Source: Anaerohalosphaeraceae bacterium (GTDB lineage: Bacteria; Planctomycetota; Phycisphaerae; Sedimentisphaerales; Anaerohalosphaeraceae). Taken from it: DNA of 64,000 nucleotides. A program made the position numbers and the translations under genes. Positions 45,020 to 53,373 of this stretch are shown here, in pieces; the first letter of the stretch is position 1; each line of letters starts with the position of its first letter. The notes below the pieces were generated by a model. The model was not told where the DNA came from. It worked only from the letters and a program-made list of their open reading frames with translations, and searched no databases. The stretch lies in contig DAOSUR010000006.1 in NCBI GenBank assembly GCA_035378985.1, positions 1 to 64,000 of the forward strand, given 5' to 3'.

Positions 45020-46756
45020 TCAATATTCCACCGGCAGAATCCGGCCGGCCGCATCTCGAAGCAGATTTTTAATTTGACGCTGCGAATCCAAGGTCGCCAC
45101 TTTTCGGGCCAGCAGATTGCACTCCTCAATGGTAACCGAGCAGACAATCTTTTTGACCTCCGGAATCAGCGGCGGAGCCATCGACAGCATTCGAACCCCC
45201 ATCCCCAACAGAAGCATCACAAATTCCGGTTCCGAAGCCATTTCTCCGCAGACACTCAGCCCGATGCCGGCTTTGTTGGCATCGTGAATCACGCTGCGAA
45301 TCAGATACAGCACCGCCGGTTCCGCCGCCGAGTACATTGTGGAAACATGCTCATTGCCCCGGTCCACTGCCAGCGTGTACTGAATCAAATCATTGGTGCC
45401 GATACTGAAAAAATCACTCTCCGTAGCCAGGAGCCCCGCCGTCAGTGCCGAACTGGGCGTCTCAATCATAATCCCCACCGGCATCTGCGCATTGTACGGA
45501 ACGCCGTACTCATCCAAATCCTCCATCACATCCCGCAGAATCATCTTCGCCTGGCGCAGCTCCTGCATCGTTGTTATCAGCGGAAACATCACCCGCACAT
45601 CCCCCAGCGTTGAAGCACGAAGAATCGCACGCAGCTGCGTTTTAAACAGGGGCAGGTTCTGCAGACAGTACCGAATCGACCGAAGCCCCAGCACCGGATT
45701 GGCCTCCTGCGGATGGCGGTTGGTATGCGGCACCTTGTCCGCACCCAAATCCATCGTCCGGATAACGATGGGCTTGCCGTTCATCAGCCGTGCCACTTCC
45801 GAATACGCATGGTAATGGTCATCCTCCGTCGGCTCGGTGCCGCCGTACAGATACAAAAACTCCGTCCGATACAGCCCGATGCCCTGACCGCCCTTCTGCA
45901 GGACTACCTCCGCTTCATCCGGAAACTCGACATTGCCCAGCAGGGTAATCGGCACACCGTCCCGCGTAACAGCCGGGATATCCCGAAAACCGTCCAGTTC
46001 ATGCTCAAACTCCGTGAAACGCCGGGCATGGGCACGATACTCCTCCAGCGTGGCCTCATCCGGGTCGATGACCACCACTCCCCGATTGCCGTCAATAATC
46101 ACCGTGCTCTGAGCCGTCACGCAGCTCATCAAATCCTCCAGAGCCACCACGGCCGGAATTCCAAGCGAACGAGCAATGATCGCCGTATGACTGGTCCGTC
46201 CCCCTCGCTCTGTCGCAAACCCCTTCACAAAAGTTTTGTTGAAACTGGCCGTCTGGGTCGGTGCCAGGTCATGGGCTACAATAACTACCTCTTCCCGCAG
46301 ATGCTCCACCTCTTCAGCCACCTTGCCCAGCAGATGCGTCAGCAGACGGCGTTCAATATCATAAATATCCGCCGCACGCTCGCTGATGTACACATCGTCA
46401 ACCTTCTCAAAGTGCGAAGCAATCTCCCGCAGAATCGCCGAAACAGCATACTCCGCCGTCACCAGTTCCTTCTCAATGTAATCCGTAACCCGCTTAAGAA
46501 ACCGCTTATCCCGAAGGAAACGCATATGCACGGCGAAAATGTCCCGAATCGAGCCCTCCTCGATTCGCTTGGCCGTCTGAATCTGGTCCAGCTCCCGAAT
46601 GGCGTCCGCAAACGCAAGCCGAACCCGCTTAATTTCCCCGGCACGCTGAGAGGCCATAATCGAGCGACGGGGAATTCGGTAATCCTTCGAATCAATCACC
46701 ATCGCCCGGGCAATCGCAATGCCCGGTGAAACGGCTATTCCTTTTCGCAGTTCCAT
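45020..46756 (-). CDS. ptsI: PTS enzyme I (phosphoenolpyruvate-protein phosphotransferase)
   Basis: A 578-residue EI that transfers phosphate from PEP to HPr. N-terminal HPr-binding/phosphohistidine domain with GGRTSHTAIIARSLGIPAVV (His about 190), then PEP-binding TIM barrel with GIGLYRTEFLYL, MDLGADKVP, VMFPLITTMQELRQAK and SIGTNDLIQYTLAVDRGN. No GAF domain precedes it, so it is PtsI-like, not PtsP. It is downstream of HPr and PtsN in one operon; no EIIB/EIIC sugar permease is nearby. Confidence 0.94.
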   Translation of the reverse strand: MELRKGIAVSPGIAIARAMVIDSKDYRIPRRSIMASQRAGEIKRVRLAFADAIRELDQIQTAKRIEEGSIRDIFAVHMRFLRDKRFLKRVTDYIEKELVTAEYAVSAILREIASHFEKVDDVYISERAADIYDIERRLLTHLLGKVAEEVEHLREEVVIVAHDLAPTQTASFNKTFVKGFATERGGRTSHTAIIARSLGIPAVVALEDLMSCVTAQSTVIIDGNRGVVVIDPDEATLEEYRAHARRFTEFEHELDGFRDIPAVTRDGVPITLLGNVEFPDEAEVVLQKGGQGIGLYRTEFLYLYGGTEPTEDDHYHAYSEVARLMNGKPIVIRTMDLGADKVPHTNRHPQEANPVLGLRSIRYCLQNLPLFKTQLRAILRASTLGDVRVMFPLITTMQELRQAKMILRDVMEDLDEYGVPYNAQMPVGIMIETPSSALTAGLLATESDFFSIGTNDLIQYTLAVDRGNEHVSTMYSAAEPAVLYLIRSVIHDANKAGIGLSVCGEMASEPEFVMLLLGMGVRMLSMAPPLIPEVKKIVCSVTIEECNLLARKVATLDSQRQIKNLLRDAAGRILPVEY

Positions 46757-46765
46757 TTCGGCAGG

Positions 46766-47074
46766 TTATCCTTCCTTCTTGGCTTCCGCTGGTTTGGACG
46801 TTGGAGGAAAATTCTTGGCCACCAGTTCTCCCAGAGCTGCAACCGCATCCGAAGCATCCGGTCCGACAGCCCGTATTTTCAGACGACTGCCGCATGCGGC
46901 CGCCAAAAGCGTCATTTCCATCACGCTCTTGGCATCCGCCTGAACCGAACCGTGAGAAACCGTAATGGCAGAGCGAAACCGGCTGGCTACATCGACAAAC
47001 TGAACCGCAGGCCGCAAATGCAGACCTTCCTCATTTTGAATCTCCACCTCAATTTCCGCAACCGGTTCACTCAC
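46766..47074 (-). CDS. ptsH: HPr/NPr-type phosphocarrier protein
   Basis: Phosphocarrier between EI and EIIA. From the GTG start (102 residues) the active histidine is His19 in EEGLHLRPA; KSVMEMTLLAA corresponds to the region around the regulatory serine. A GAGG site lies upstream. A longer form from a TTG at 47140, which overlaps the ptsN stop as TTGA, is possible. The C terminus has a short Lys/Pro-rich tail beyond the usual HPr end. Confidence 0.9.
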   Translation of the reverse strand: MSEPVAEIEVEIQNEEGLHLRPAVQFVDVASRFRSAITVSHGSVQADAKSVMEMTLLAAACGSRLKIRAVGPDASDAVAALGELVAKNFPPTSKPAEAKKEG

Positions 47075-47136
47075 AGCACATTCGCCTCTTTCGGAATATC
47101 TTGTCTTCGCTTCGACCAACTGTCTAAATGCTCGGA

Positions 47137-47595
47137 TCAACTTGCATCTCGAATCACTTCCGCAATCTCCTCCACCGTCTGCGCCTGACGAAGAAATCGG
47201 CGAAAATCATCCTGATTCAGATTTCGGAAGAGAATCTCCATCGCCTGAAGATGCTTATCGGGATTGTCCTTGGGACTAACCAGCAGAAGAACTGTATAAA
47301 CCGGCTGTTTATCCAGCGACCGAAAGTCAATTCCATGACTGCTGCGTCCGACGGCCGCTACCGGTTCCGTAATCCCGTCCGCTTTGATATGCGGAAGAGC
47401 CACACCCTTGCCCATACCGGTACTGGCTTCATTTTCCCGCTGAATAATGGCCCGGATCAATTTTTCCGGGTCATTGCGCCCTAAACAGCCGCTCTGATGA
47501 AGAAGTCCTACAAGTTCCCGGATTGCCCCATTGCGGTCCTTGGCCTCCAACTCCGGGACAATCGCCGAAAAACACACAATGTCTGACAATTTCAT
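47137..47595 (-). CDS. ptsN: PtsN-like EIIA(Ntr) protein
   Basis: 152-residue EIIA with phospho-histidine His69 in GVALPHIKADG. Members of this family regulate nitrogen, potassium and cell-envelope functions rather than transporting sugar. The order hpf-ptsN-ptsH-ptsI parallels the E. coli rpoN operon (hpf-ptsN-rapZ-npr). It is a second EIIA besides the one at 31864. Confidence 0.92.
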   Translation of the reverse strand: MKLSDIVCFSAIVPELEAKDRNGAIRELVGLLHQSGCLGRNDPEKLIRAIIQRENEASTGMGKGVALPHIKADGITEPVAAVGRSSHGIDFRSLDKQPVYTVLLLVSPKDNPDKHLQAMEILFRNLNQDDFRRFLRQAQTVEEIAEVIRDAS

Positions 47596-47665
47596 ATTGA
47601 CTCCTTAACCAAAAGGCTTCTCCGGCATCCGGACAGGTACTTGAACCTGCCGATCGGCGAACGTC

Positions 47666-48019
47666 TTACGCCACATCTTCACGCTCCGGCTTGCCAAACG
47701 GCTCCGGTTCGGAGATTCCGCTTCGTTTATTATCACGCTGTTTTTCTTTTTTCTTTTTCAGTTGACGAACCATCTTATCAAACGCCGCATCCAGAGCCGT
47801 ATACAGCTCCGGCCGCATCTCTTTGGCCGCGATCAGGGCCTCATGTTCCACATGGGCAATAACTTCAACTGTAAAATTCGGACCTTCTCCCTCCTCAACA
47901 AGCACTTCTACACGGGCGATATTGCTGTGAAACCGCGGCAGTTTATCCGCGCGTTTCTTCGCATGCTCTCGAATGGCATCGGTAATTTCAATATGTCGTC
48001 CGGTAATCGTAAAAAGCAT
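47666..48019 (-). CDS. hpf: ribosome hibernation promoting factor (short HPF type)
   Basis: This 117-residue HPF/YfiA-family protein binds the small subunit in stationary phase and blocks translation. Seen: FTITGRHIEITDAIREHAKKRADKLPRF and the second beta-strand block with VEVIAHVEHEALIAAKE, then a basic tail (KKKKEKQRDNKRS). AAGGGG six nt before the ATG sets the start; two upstream in-frame ATGs are close alternatives. Located directly ahead of ptsN. Confidence 0.9.
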   Translation of the reverse strand: MLFTITGRHIEITDAIREHAKKRADKLPRFHSNIARVEVLVEEGEGPNFTVEVIAHVEHEALIAAKEMRPELYTALDAAFDKMVRQLKKKKEKQRDNKRSGISEPEPFGKPEREDVA

Positions 48020-48049
48020 CGACATCCCCTTATCCATAAAAAGTTTCCA

Positions 48050-48760
48050 TTATGGTACCGCCTGTTTTTCACGTTCTTCCTGCAGGGCCTGCTGAAATGC
48101 CCGATGTTCTGTAGGCGTAATCACACCGCCGCTGATCACAAATCGAAGAGCTTCCTCTATCGTCAAATCAATCTCGATTACGTCTTCCCTCGGCACCGTA
48201 ACTACATATCCGGTAAACGGGGTCGGCGAGGATGGTACAAACACCGTCAGATACCCTCTCGGATTGTTCCGAGTCAACCCCTGAAGCCCCTGTCCTGTCA
48301 CAAGCCCCAGCGACCAGATACCCTTGCGAGGATATTCCACAGCAACGACTCGGTTGAAAGACAGCTCTTTGCGAATCAGAAAGAAATCGGTCACCTGTTT
48401 GATATACGGATAAACCTGCTTAATCAGAGGGATTTTGAAAAAAATCTTTTCAAAAAAATGCCACAGCGTTCGGCCGGCCATACTGGCAAGAAAGGCCCCG
48501 AGAATAACCACCCCAATAATGGTAATAATAAAACCGGAGATTTTGCCCGGACCATACACCTAGAAGGATTCCAGGAACTCCCTCTCCCATTCCGGATTCA
48601 GATGCAAAAGAACCCATACCAATGCCTTATTGACATAAATACTGATTTTGTCCTGGATAAAGATATAACACTGGACAAAAATCCAAATGGTCAGGATTGT
48701 CGGCAGCAAAGCCGCCATCCCCCTGAAAAAATAGGTCCTGAAGTTTCGCAATGCCTGCAT
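48050..48760 (-). pseudogene. DUF502 membrane protein gene split by an in-frame TAG
   Basis: Together, 48563-48760 (66 residues with one membrane span, TYFFRGMAALLPTILTIWIF) and 48050-48559 (169 residues, second span then VEYPRKGIWSLGLVTGQ, VFVPSSPTPFTGYVVTVPRED, ISGGV) make one complete DUF502 protein of about 236 codons. The only interruption is TAG at 48560-48562, in the same frame, followed directly by GTG. DUF502 proteins are small two-span membrane proteins of unknown function. Possible explanations: pseudogene, sequencing error, amber readthrough, or re-initiation at the GTG. The gene lies just upstream of hpf. Confidence 0.75.
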
Positions 48761-48952
48761 GTCCGGTTTCTACCCTAACCATCCCGGGTCGGGCCGAAAA
48801 GTTTATAACAATCACGACGGCCGTGACAGTTTTCGTTCTGCTTCCCTGCCCCACTTTGTCCGACAGGGTTTTCCTGAACAACAGTCCAGTGGTGCTCGAA
48901 GGTCCAAAGGACTCGCAACTCTTTGTCTCGCAATGGGCTGAATGTATCCAAA

Positions 48953-49993
48953 CTATTCCGGTACGTCAATAAAAATATGCTCTTTCATCTTGGGCAGATA
49001 GTCTGCTTTTAAGTGAACAAAGACACCGGGAATCGAACCGAACAAAAAAAGAGCCCTTTGGCAAACAGCCAAAGCCGCAGCCGACTCCGCACTGGCCCCT
49101 GCTGAGTTCACAAAAAGCAGAACAACTCCTCCTTCCAGAATGCCCAGACCCGCAATACTCACAGGAATAACCCCGATTACCCATACCAGCGGGAAAAAGA
49201 CAAAATAATGCTTTAACTGCCCGCTGACCCCTAAATCCATCCCAATCAGCCAGAAACTTACAAAAGTCAGACTTTGAAAAAGAACCGTAATAAAAACCGT
49301 AAGAGGAAAGAGCCACCACTTTTTGAAATAAACAGAGATAATCTCTCTGGTATAAAGGAAAAATTTCCACCCTATTTTTTTTAGAAATTTGAAGAATTGA
49401 GTAAATCGGTCCCTCGTCCTCCGGCTGAATAAACAAAAAACCAACAGAAGCACCAAAACGGCAAGGAGAACATAAATCCATATTTGATAAGAGCTTATTT
49501 TCCATGAAAGCTCTTCTCTTCTCCCACCCAAAAGAGACCGGCCCCTAAAAAAGACAAAGAAGGAGACTGCGGCAATCAGGGCTGTAGAAAACAAACCGGT
49601 AAATCGGTCCGCAAAAACACTCAGTGCAGACAACGCCCGTTTATCCGTGTGACGGGTAACATACCAGGCCCGGATGAAATCTCCGCCTGTTGAACTCGGC
49701 AGAAAACCGCTGAAAAAAAGTCCATGAAAATGAAGCCGGACCGCCGATCGAAGCGGAATCGGAATCCCTAAAGCCCGAAGAAGAATCCACCAACGGAACG
49801 CCATCCCCCCCTCAGTAAGAATCTTAACAGCCGCTGCAGTCCAGATTACCCACCCTCTTAAATGCCTGAAAGACGCAATAAACTGTTGATAATCCAGATT
49901 TTTAAAAATCAAAAAACAGGCGGCTGCGACCACAAAGAGCCGAAGGAACAAATGAATCCGCTTTCGTACCTTTTGCTTCCTTTCTTCCAACAA
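48953..49993 (-). CDS. flippase-like/lysylphosphatidylglycerol synthase-type membrane protein
   Basis: 346 residues with about eight membrane spans. The family block FFSGFLPSSTGGDFIRAWYVTRH and later GLGILEGGVVLLFVN identify the PF03706-type (AglD/MprF flippase domain) membrane proteins. These proteins move lipid-linked molecules or modified phospholipids; no catalytic synthase domain is attached here. The gene stands alone upstream of the DUF502 locus. Confidence 0.85.
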   Translation of the reverse strand: MLEERKQKVRKRIHLFLRLFVVAAACFLIFKNLDYQQFIASFRHLRGWVIWTAAAVKILTEGGMAFRWWILLRALGIPIPLRSAVRLHFHGLFFSGFLPSSTGGDFIRAWYVTRHTDKRALSALSVFADRFTGLFSTALIAAVSFFVFFRGRSLLGGRREELSWKISSYQIWIYVLLAVLVLLLVFCLFSRRTRDRFTQFFKFLKKIGWKFFLYTREIISVYFKKWWLFPLTVFITVLFQSLTFVSFWLIGMDLGVSGQLKHYFVFFPLVWVIGVIPVSIAGLGILEGGVVLLFVNSAGASAESAAALAVCQRALFLFGSIPGVFVHLKADYLPKMKEHIFIDVPE

Positions 49994-50098
49994 TGAATCT
50001 TCCTGATAAATGCTTGTTTTTGCTTATCATAACCGGTAAAACAAACAACAACAAGACGTTCAGAAAAAACCTTTTGTCTTTGGAAAGGATTAAACCCT

Positions 50099-50512
50099 GT
50101 GGCAGCAGACATTCACCTGGAAGAAGGTCTCCAATTCACTCCTCGTTTCGATGCAAACGGTCTGATCACAGCGATAGCCCAAGATGCCCGGACCGGACAG
50201 ATTTTGATGGTTGCCTATATGAATGAAGAGGCCCTTAAGCTGACTATTCAGACCGGAAATGCCGTTTATTACAGCCGCTCCAGAAAAAAACTCTGGAAAA
50301 AAGGGGAAGAAAGCGGGCACGTCCAAAAAGTCCTTCAGATTCTAACCGATTGCGACCAGGATTGTCTTCTTCTGAAAGTGGAAGTAAATCAAGGACAATG
50401 CCATGTCGGTTATCAATCCTGTTTTTATCGGGCCTTGAAAAAAGGAACCTCTGATCAGCTTGAGTTTGTAGCTCAAAAGGTCTACGACCCGAAAGCAACA
50501 TACAAAAAATAG
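50099..50512 (+). CDS. hisI: phosphoribosyl-AMP cyclohydrolase
   Basis: Third step of histidine synthesis, opening the PR-AMP ring with zinc and magnesium. Seen: RTGQILMVAYMNEEALKLT, YYSRSRKKLWKKGEESGHVQ, DCDQDCLLLKVE and HVGYQSCFYR, covering the metal-binding Cys/Asp residues. At 137 residues it lacks a HisE domain. The GTG start is set by GGAAAGGA upstream. No other his genes are nearby. It ends with TAG as a normal stop. Confidence 0.94.
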   Translation: MAADIHLEEGLQFTPRFDANGLITAIAQDARTGQILMVAYMNEEALKLTIQTGNAVYYSRSRKKLWKKGEESGHVQKVLQILTDCDQDCLLLKVEVNQGQCHVGYQSCFYRALKKGTSDQLEFVAQKVYDPKATYKK

Positions 50513-50531
50513 GTGGTTTCCAAATAGTTTT

Positions 50532-50558
50532 TTAACATCTTCTTAATCATAACCAAAC
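50532..50558 (+). promoter_or_regulatory. candidate Pho box ahead of phoB
   Basis: TTAAC (50532), TTAAT (50543) and CAAAC (50554) start exactly 11 bp apart, the period of PhoB/PhoP direct repeats. Located 50-77 bp before the phoB start, consistent with autoregulation. Confidence 0.45.
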
Positions 50559-50608
50559 AATCTGAAAGTAAATGGGGACATGAAAAAACCTAAATTCGAG
50601 GAAACAAG

Positions 50609-51301
50609 ATGGTTCCCAAAAAGATTTTGATTGTAGAAGATGAAGAAGATGTTCAGGAACTGATTCAATACAATCTCCGGAAAAACGGTTTTCTTTGCGA
50701 ATCTGCATTAGATGGGAAAACTGCGTTAATGAAGGCAGATACATATAAACCGGACCTTGTATTGCTTGATTTAATGCTCCCCCGCATTGACGGTCTTCAA
50801 GTATGTCGAAGTCTCAAGAGCAGCAACACTCTGTCAAAGATTCCCGTCATCATCTTAACCGCAAAAGGAACAGAATCGGATGTGGTGGCCGGGTTAGAGG
50901 CAGGAGCTGATGACTACATTACCAAGCCGTTTAGTCCTCAAGTTCTCTTGGCCCGCATTAAAGCCGTGCTTCGCCGAGCGGAAGCACCACCGCCAAGCGA
51001 GAAAACAATAATCAGAATACACAATATCGAAATAGATCCAGGACGCCATCGTACTTTTGTAAATGGAAAAGAAGTGGAGCTGACTTCTACAGAATTCAAG
51101 ATGCTTCACTTTCTGGCTGCTCGTCCCGGCTGGGTCTTTACGCGCTATCAGATTGTCGATGCTGTACACGGCCCGGATTATCCTGTCACTGACCGTTCAG
51201 TCGATGTTCAAATCGTCGGCCTGCGAAAAAAACTCGGTAAGGCCGGCGACCTGATTGAAACGGTTCGGGGAGTCGGTTATCGTTTTCGGGAGGAAAACTG
51301 A
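50609..51301 (+). CDS. phoB: phosphate regulon response regulator PhoB
   Basis: OmpR/PhoB-family regulator, 230 residues. Receiver domain with acidic residues VEDEED (10-15), phospho-Asp in LVLLDLMLP (about 53) and TAKGTESD/TKPF; winged-helix DNA-binding domain (about 130-228) with ELTSTEFKMLHFLAARPGWVFTRYQIV and the closing IETVRGVGYRF. Assigned to PhoB by its place ahead of phoR and the pst genes. GAGGAAAC ribosome site. Confidence 0.92.
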   Translation: MVPKKILIVEDEEDVQELIQYNLRKNGFLCESALDGKTALMKADTYKPDLVLLDLMLPRIDGLQVCRSLKSSNTLSKIPVIILTAKGTESDVVAGLEAGADDYITKPFSPQVLLARIKAVLRRAEAPPPSEKTIIRIHNIEIDPGRHRTFVNGKEVELTSTEFKMLHFLAARPGWVFTRYQIVDAVHGPDYPVTDRSVDVQIVGLRKKLGKAGDLIETVRGVGYRFREEN

Positions 51302-51310
51302 ACGCTCTTT

Positions 51311-53104
51311 ATGGCCAAACGGCGGGCTCTTCTCTGGCAGATTTATCCGGCAGTTCTTGTCCTTCTGCTGCTTTTTCTGGTTGTTCTCTACGGGCTGCTC
51401 TCGGATATCCTCACAAAAAAACTGCTTGAAGAAAAGAAAAGTGAATTGCTGATTCGGGCGGCTTTTGTGCAGTCCGTGCTCGCCCCGTTCGCAAAAGAAC
51501 CGCTCGAGCCGCCTGCCATTGACCGCCTTTGCAAAACACTCAGTCATCAGACCTCAACACGAATCACCATTATCAGCCCTGACGGCAAGGTTTGGGGAGA
51601 ATCCGACAAAGACCCCGCCTCTATGGAAAACCACCTTTCCAGACCGGAAATCCAGCAGGCCCTCCGCGGACAGACCGGATTTGACATCCGTTCAAGCAGC
51701 ACGCTCCGTGAGCGCTTTTTGTATGCAGCCATTCCCTATGCTCCGAATAACCAACTCCTCTTTTTCATACGGACGGCCGCTTCCATTCACCAAATCGATC
51801 AAATGCTTGTCCATCTTCGCCGCAAGATGCTTCTGGCGGGCTTCCCGGCTGCTGTGCTGCTCGCTTTGCTGCTTTGGTTTGTCTGCTGGCATCTTACCCG
51901 ACCGCTGAAGAAAATGGAGGCCGCCGCCAAACAGCTGGCCGAAGGGGATTTGACCGTCCGTCTGCCGATGGCTGCAACACGGGAGTTTACCTCTTTAGCC
52001 AAAGCGATGAACAAAATGGCCGAAGAGCTGATTCGGCGTCTGGATACTATTACGGCCCAACGGAACGAACAGCAGGCCGTTTTAACCAGCATGAGTGAAG
52101 GTGTCCTGGCAATCGATACACAAAACCGCTGTATCAGTATTAACAATGCGGCCTGCCGTCTTCTCCAAATCTCCGCTGCAGAGCCGGTCGGACGAACCAT
52201 AGCCGAAATCATCCGAAATACACAGTTCCAAGACTTTGTCCAAAAAGCCCTTTCCAGTCCTGAATCGCTCGAAGAACATCTGACAGTTCACGAAACAGAC
52301 CAATCCCGTTCCATCCAGGTTCGCAGCAGCGCCCTGAAAGATCGCGCTGAAAAGCGATTTGGTACCCTCTTCGTCCTTAACGATATTACCGACATCTACA
52401 AAGCCCAGCGGGTCAAAACCGACTTCGTCGCCAATGTCACTCACGAGCTGAAAACCCCCGTTACCAGTATTAAGGGCTTCATTGAAACGCTGCTTGACGG
52501 GGCCAAAGACAATCCGGAAGACCTTCAGCGTTTTCTGGAAATCATGCGGCGTCAGACAGAACGGCTGAATTCAATCATTGAAGACCTTCTGACGCTCTCT
52601 GATATCGAACAGCAGGCGGACAAATCCTCAATATCTATGCAGAAAACCGCGATTTTGCCCCTGCTGAAGGAAGCTGCGGAATGCTGCCGGCACCAGGCGG
52701 AACGCAAAAAAATCGCCCTGCAAATTGACTGCCGGCCGGATTTAACGGCAAATGTAAACCCCTCTCTCTTCATCCAGGCCCTTGTCAACCTGATTGATAA
52801 TGCTGTGAAATACAGCGAAGAGACCTCCTCCGTTTTTATCCGCGCCTTTGCCGAAAAACAAACAATCTGCATCGAAGTGCAGGACTACGGCTGCGGAATT
52901 GCCAAAGAACACCTGCCGCGGCTCTTTGAGCGTTTCTACCGGGCAGACAAAGCCCGCAGCCGCTCATTAGGCGGAACAGGCCTCGGGCTGGCTATTGTCA
53001 AACACATTGTACAGGCACACGGCGGTTCTGTCCGAGTGGAAAGTACGGTAGGCAGAGGAAGCACCTTTTCCATTTTCCTCCCTTTTGCCCCAGAACTCTT
53101 TTAG
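51311..53104 (+). CDS. phoR: phosphate regulon sensor histidine kinase PhoR
   Basis: This 597-residue membrane kinase has two spans (about 10-33 and 175-195) enclosing a periplasmic sensor, then HAMP (LTRPLKKMEAAAKQLAEGDLTVRLP), PAS (EQQAVLTSMSEGVLAID), HisKA with H-box FVANVTHELKTPVTSIKGFIETLL, and HATPase with N-box LVNLIDNAVKY, DYGCGI and GGTGLGLAIVKHI. The larger periplasmic part differs from E. coli PhoR and suits sensing in the periplasm or via PhoU/Pst. It lies 9 nt after phoB. Confidence 0.93.
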   Translation: MAKRRALLWQIYPAVLVLLLLFLVVLYGLLSDILTKKLLEEKKSELLIRAAFVQSVLAPFAKEPLEPPAIDRLCKTLSHQTSTRITIISPDGKVWGESDKDPASMENHLSRPEIQQALRGQTGFDIRSSSTLRERFLYAAIPYAPNNQLLFFIRTAASIHQIDQMLVHLRRKMLLAGFPAAVLLALLLWFVCWHLTRPLKKMEAAAKQLAEGDLTVRLPMAATREFTSLAKAMNKMAEELIRRLDTITAQRNEQQAVLTSMSEGVLAIDTQNRCISINNAACRLLQISAAEPVGRTIAEIIRNTQFQDFVQKALSSPESLEEHLTVHETDQSRSIQVRSSALKDRAEKRFGTLFVLNDITDIYKAQRVKTDFVANVTHELKTPVTSIKGFIETLLDGAKDNPEDLQRFLEIMRRQTERLNSIIEDLLTLSDIEQQADKSSISMQKTAILPLLKEAAECCRHQAERKKIALQIDCRPDLTANVNPSLFIQALVNLIDNAVKYSEETSSVFIRAFAEKQTICIEVQDYGCGIAKEHLPRLFERFYRADKARSRSLGGTGLGLAIVKHIVQAHGGSVRVESTVGRGSTFSIFLPFAPELF

Positions 53105-53124
53105 GGGGTTTCGCCCCCTGTTTT
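53103..53124 (+). terminator. terminator after phoR
   Basis: AGGGGG (53103-53108) pairs with CCCCCT (53114-53119), loop TTTCG, followed by GTTTTC. It begins inside the phoR stop codon. Confidence 0.7.
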
Positions 53125-53373
53125 CACTCCAGCATCATCGCTTCATCTTTTTTCGGACTCGAAAAAAGAGCAAATTGTTTCTTTATCAAATCCTTGCAAA
53201 CCCTCCGGATTTTCCCCCAAGAAAATTCAGAAAAAAAGGAAATTTGCCGATAATCTTTTATCCGAGAAAGGCTGTGTCTTTGAAAACGGAGTCTGAGATT
53301 TCTTCTGAAACCAATCCAGCGTGTCTTCAAGCGGTTTGAACACGCACCTATTCCTTTATGTGGAGGTACAGTT

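Noticed and set aside
17831..48760. Genome-wide recoding of TAG as a sense codon
   Set aside because: TAG ends purM, the LolA-like, Hc1-like, FabZ-like, hisI and phoR genes at their expected C termini, so it is a normal stop here.
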